9,274 nucleotides of DNA from Chloroflexota bacterium. Lineage in GTDB: Bacteria > Chloroflexota > Dehalococcoidia > DSTF01 > RBG-16-68-14. Location of the stretch: contig JACZTE010000021.1 in the NCBI GenBank assembly GCA_022573935.1, positions 1 to 9,274 on the forward strand. The letters run 5' to 3'. The notes beneath the pieces were generated by a model, which saw only the letters and a list, made by a program, of their open reading frames with translations, did no database searches and was not told the DNA's origin. Made by a program: the position numbers and the translations under genes. Shown one piece after another: positions 7,320 to 9,274 of the stretch. The stretch's first letter is position 1. Each line of letters begins with the position of its first letter.

Positions 7320-8576
7320 CTACACCGGCTCGTGGCCCTTCGACTCCAGGAGTACCCGGCGCGTCAGCGCGAGGGCGGTGGTGACCGCTCGCCGCTTCAC
7401 CGCCTCCCTGCCCTGGGCGAACTGGTAGCTGACGTGCTGCGGCACGGTGAAGGCGGCATCGAAGCCGACGTGGATCGTGCCGGGCGGCTTCTCCTCCTCC
7501 GGGTCCGGCCCGGCGACGCCGGTGATGCCGACGCCGATGTCGGCGTTCAGCCTCTCGCGGACGGCGCGCGCCATGTCGCGCGCGCACTCGGCGCTGATCG
7601 TGCCGTGCTGCGCGATGATCTCAGGATCGACGCCCCAAGCGATCTTCGTCTCGGCGTTGTAGGCGACGAGGCCGCTGCGGAAGTAGGCGGAGCTGCCGGG
7701 CACGTTCGTGATTGTATTCGCTAGCAGTCCGCCGGTGCACGACTCCATCGTCGCCAGGGTGAGATGATTGCGCTGGAGGAGATCGCCTATTGTGCTCTCC
7801 AGCGTGTCGTCGTCGACGCCCCAGACGGCTTCGCCCAAGATGCGCCGCATCTCCTCCTCCAGCGGTTGAATGAGACGCTGCGCCTCCTCTCGGCTCGACG
7901 CCTTGGCGGCGATGCGGAGCTGGACGCCGTCCGGGCGGGCGTAGACGCCGATGCTGGGGTTGGTGGACTTGAGCAGGGGGCTCACCAGCTCGTCCACGTG
8001 TCCTTCGCCTATGCCCATCGTCTTCAGCGTGCGAGTGACGAGCACGGTACGCTGTCCCGCGGTGCGCCGCTCCAGCTCCGGCGCCACCTCTCGCTCCCAC
8101 ATGCGCTGCATCTCCGAGGGCGGGCCGGGCATCGCGACGACGATGTGCCCTTGTCGCTCTACCCACCAGCCGGGGGCGGTGCCCCGAGGGTTGGGGATGG
8201 CGCGCGAGGAGGGGATGAGCATCGCCTGCTTGAGGTTGCGCTCCGGCATGGTGGCGCTCCGCTGCGCGAAGAACTCACGGAGCTGCCGCTCCAGCTCCGG
8301 GTCGACCGAGGACTCCTCGCCCAGCACGCGGGCGATCGCTTCGCGCGTGAGGTCGTCTTCGGTGGGACCCAGGCCGCCGGTGGTGAGCACCAGGTCCGAA
8401 CGGCCCCAAGCGCGCTCGATGACTTCCGAAAGGCGATCCATGTTGTCGCCCACCTTCGATGTGTAGAAGAGGTCGATGCCCAGCGCGGGCAGGCGCGCGG
8501 CGAGATACTGGGCGTTGGTGTCCAGGATTTCGCCCAGGAGCAATTCCGTACCGATAGAGATCAGTTCCGCCTGCAT
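7320..8576 (-). CDS. cinA: CinA family protein: nicotinamide-nucleotide amidohydrolase / competence-damage protein
   Basis: CinA-type proteins remove damaged pyridine nucleotides. The N-terminal COG1058/MoCF-like domain acts on ADP-ribose, and the C-terminal PncC-like domain deamidates NMN to NaMN for NAD recycling. I take 418 aa from ATG 8574-8576, because family members begin with the strand seen here (MQAELISIGTELLLGEI). A TTG 13 codons upstream gives extra residues unlike the family. The N-domain shows TTGGLGPTEDD (65-75) and PGPPSEM. The C-domain shows ESCTGG (278-283), GLVAYNAETK and ITGVAGP (351-357) followed by PPGTIHVGF. Both domains look complete. No Shine-Dalgarno precedes the start, and the promoter position suggests a leaderless mRNA. 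It is the first gene of an operon with the lipoprotein. Confidence 0.95.
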   Translation of the reverse strand: MQAELISIGTELLLGEILDTNAQYLAARLPALGIDLFYTSKVGDNMDRLSEVIERAWGRSDLVLTTGGLGPTEDDLTREAIARVLGEESSVDPELERQLREFFAQRSATMPERNLKQAMLIPSSRAIPNPRGTAPGWWVERQGHIVVAMPGPPSEMQRMWEREVAPELERRTAGQRTVLVTRTLKTMGIGEGHVDELVSPLLKSTNPSIGVYARPDGVQLRIAAKASSREEAQRLIQPLEEEMRRILGEAVWGVDDDTLESTIGDLLQRNHLTLATMESCTGGLLANTITNVPGSSAYFRSGLVAYNAETKIAWGVDPEIIAQHGTISAECARDMARAVRERLNADIGVGITGVAGPDPEEEKPPGTIHVGFDAAFTVPQHVSYQFAQGREAVKRRAVTTALALTRRVLLESKGHEPV

Positions 8577-8586
8577 AGGCGAAAGC

Positions 8587-8615
8587 AGCATAGGATACGG
8601 CATGAAGATCGTCAA
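8587..8615 (-). promoter_or_regulatory. Promoter for cinA, likely giving a leaderless mRNA
   Basis: The minus strand has TTGACG (8615-8610, 5 of 6 to TTGACA), a 17-bp spacer, and TATGCT (8592-8587, 4 of 6 to TATAAT). Transcription would begin about 6-8 nt further on, at ~8579-8581, only 3-5 nt before the cinA ATG. This agrees with the missing Shine-Dalgarno and rules out the longer reading, whose TTG start is the -35 box itself. Confidence 0.55.
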
Positions 8616-8707
8616 GCCGCGCGCGATAGGGATTAACTTCCCCTAAGGGCAACCGATACTCACATAATGAGAATATTCCGCTTAGTAAACATGTCGGAAT
8701 CCCCTAT

Positions 8708-9274
8708 ATGACGACGAACGAAGAACATACCGTGCGCTCATTAGACGCGAAACGCCGCGAGCAGACGCCGCAGGCGCTGGCGCGGCTGGCGGTTGTTGGC
8801 CTTTTTATCGCGCTGTGGTTCGTCCTCTGGCTAGCCCGTATCCCTATGCCCGTCCCCTTCCTCGTGGTCCTCTTCGTGGAAGTGCTGTTCTTCCTCGCCT
8901 ATTGGCGCACCGTCTTCCTGCTGCCCAGCGCGCGCGCCATCCAGCGGGCCCAGTACAGCATGCTGGCCGTGGAGATCGGCCTCCACACGACGATGGTTTA
9001 CTTCCTGGGCACCGTCTCCTGGCTGGGCCCCTTCGCTTACGTGTTCGGGCTGATCTTCGCCAATACCTTCCTGGACTTGCGGCGTGGCCTCATCTACACC
9101 AGTTGGGCCAGCCTCGCCTTCACGGCGCTTATTCTGCTGGAGGCGACAGGCACCATTCCCCACCAGGTCTATCTAGAGCAGGGTGCGATGCGCTACACGG
9201 ACGCCCAGTTCGTGGTGTCGACCGCCATCGGCGGCGTCGGTGTCTTCTTCAGCATCTACCTCTGGGTGAACTGG
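8708..9274 (+). CDS. Polytopic membrane protein, N-terminal part, cut by the right edge
   Basis: Open from ATG 8708 to the window end: 189 residues, no stop. I do not recognise the family. A short polar N-terminus (1-24) is followed by hydrophobic segments at about 26-45, 49-66, 84-103, 105-122, 129-145 and 168-187, so five or six transmembrane helices. Basic residues at R16/R17/R26 and R125/R126 would face the cytoplasm. A compact N-terminal bundle like this is typical of membrane sensors with a kinase or nucleotide-cyclase output domain further on, but no output domain is visible here. No in-frame start exists upstream, and no Shine-Dalgarno precedes the ATG. The 131-bp gap to cinA is AT-rich by local standards and holds a possible -10, CATAAT (8663-8668), without a clear -35. 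It is divergent from cinA. Confidence 0.8.
   Translation, partial: MTTNEEHTVRSLDAKRREQTPQALARLAVVGLFIALWFVLWLARIPMPVPFLVVLFVEVLFFLAYWRTVFLLPSARAIQRAQYSMLAVEIGLHTTMVYFLGTVSWLGPFAYVFGLIFANTFLDLRRGLIYTSWASLAFTALILLEATGTIPHQVYLEQGAMRYTDAQFVVSTAIGGVGVFFSIYLWVNW

Noticed and set aside
8691..8711. Six-codon ORF (MSESPI) whose TGA overlaps the ATG of the membrane protein
   Set aside because: The ATGA overlap is suggestive of a leader peptide, but it has no ribosome site and six codons can arise by chance.
8831..9163. 110-aa frame on the minus strand at the right edge
   Set aside because: It is antisense to a frame encoding regular hydrophobic helices; its Glu/Gln/His-rich sequence is the usual shadow of membrane-protein codons.

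Overview
This 9.3-kb window is GC-rich bacterial DNA with compact gene order. It looks like a member of the Chloroflexota (Dehalococcoidia- or Thermomicrobia-like lineages). That placement is an inference from protein character (a SecA with a short insert and a C-terminal zinc tail, a ValRS with a divergent signature), near-absent Shine-Dalgarno sites on several genes, and a c-di-GMP riboswitch in front of a Flp-type pilin. No rRNA or other phylogenetic marker is present, so it is not certain. There is no CRISPR array, tRNA, transposase or phage gene.

Layout, left to right. (1) A minus-strand housekeeping block covers 1-5547, transcribed right to left. It holds prs (PRPP synthetase), a small and probably frameshifted ORF, secA, an unrecognised 252-aa gene that starts 2 bp after the secA stop, and then, after a 248-bp gap, the 5' part of valS running off the left edge. 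The gap before valS holds a GC hairpin, a five-copy heptamer repeat, a possible promoter and two stable hairpins in the presumed valS leader. valS has lost one base near codon 43. (2) A 377-bp regulatory region (5548-5924) separates prs from a plus-strand pilin gene. Its prs side has two mutually exclusive hairpins in the leader. Its pilin side has a clear c-di-GMP-I (GEMM-I) riboswitch. (3) A Flp/Tad-type pilin (5925-6254) has a Cys-containing Asp/Asn/Gly-rich tail. (4) A convergent minus-strand pair follows: cinA and, 1 bp after its stop, a lipoprotein with a beta-lactamase/PBP-like serine-hydrolase fold. The lipoprotein's stop codon overlaps the pilin stop. (5) A divergent plus-strand polytopic membrane protein (from 8708) is cut by the right edge.

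The most interesting unit is the riboswitch-pilin pair. The second messenger c-di-GMP is predicted to control translation of a surface pilin through RNA, and the sequence between aptamer and start codon can fold to hide the ribosome binding site. The prs leader, the probable frameshifts and the apparently leaderless cinA are secondary points.
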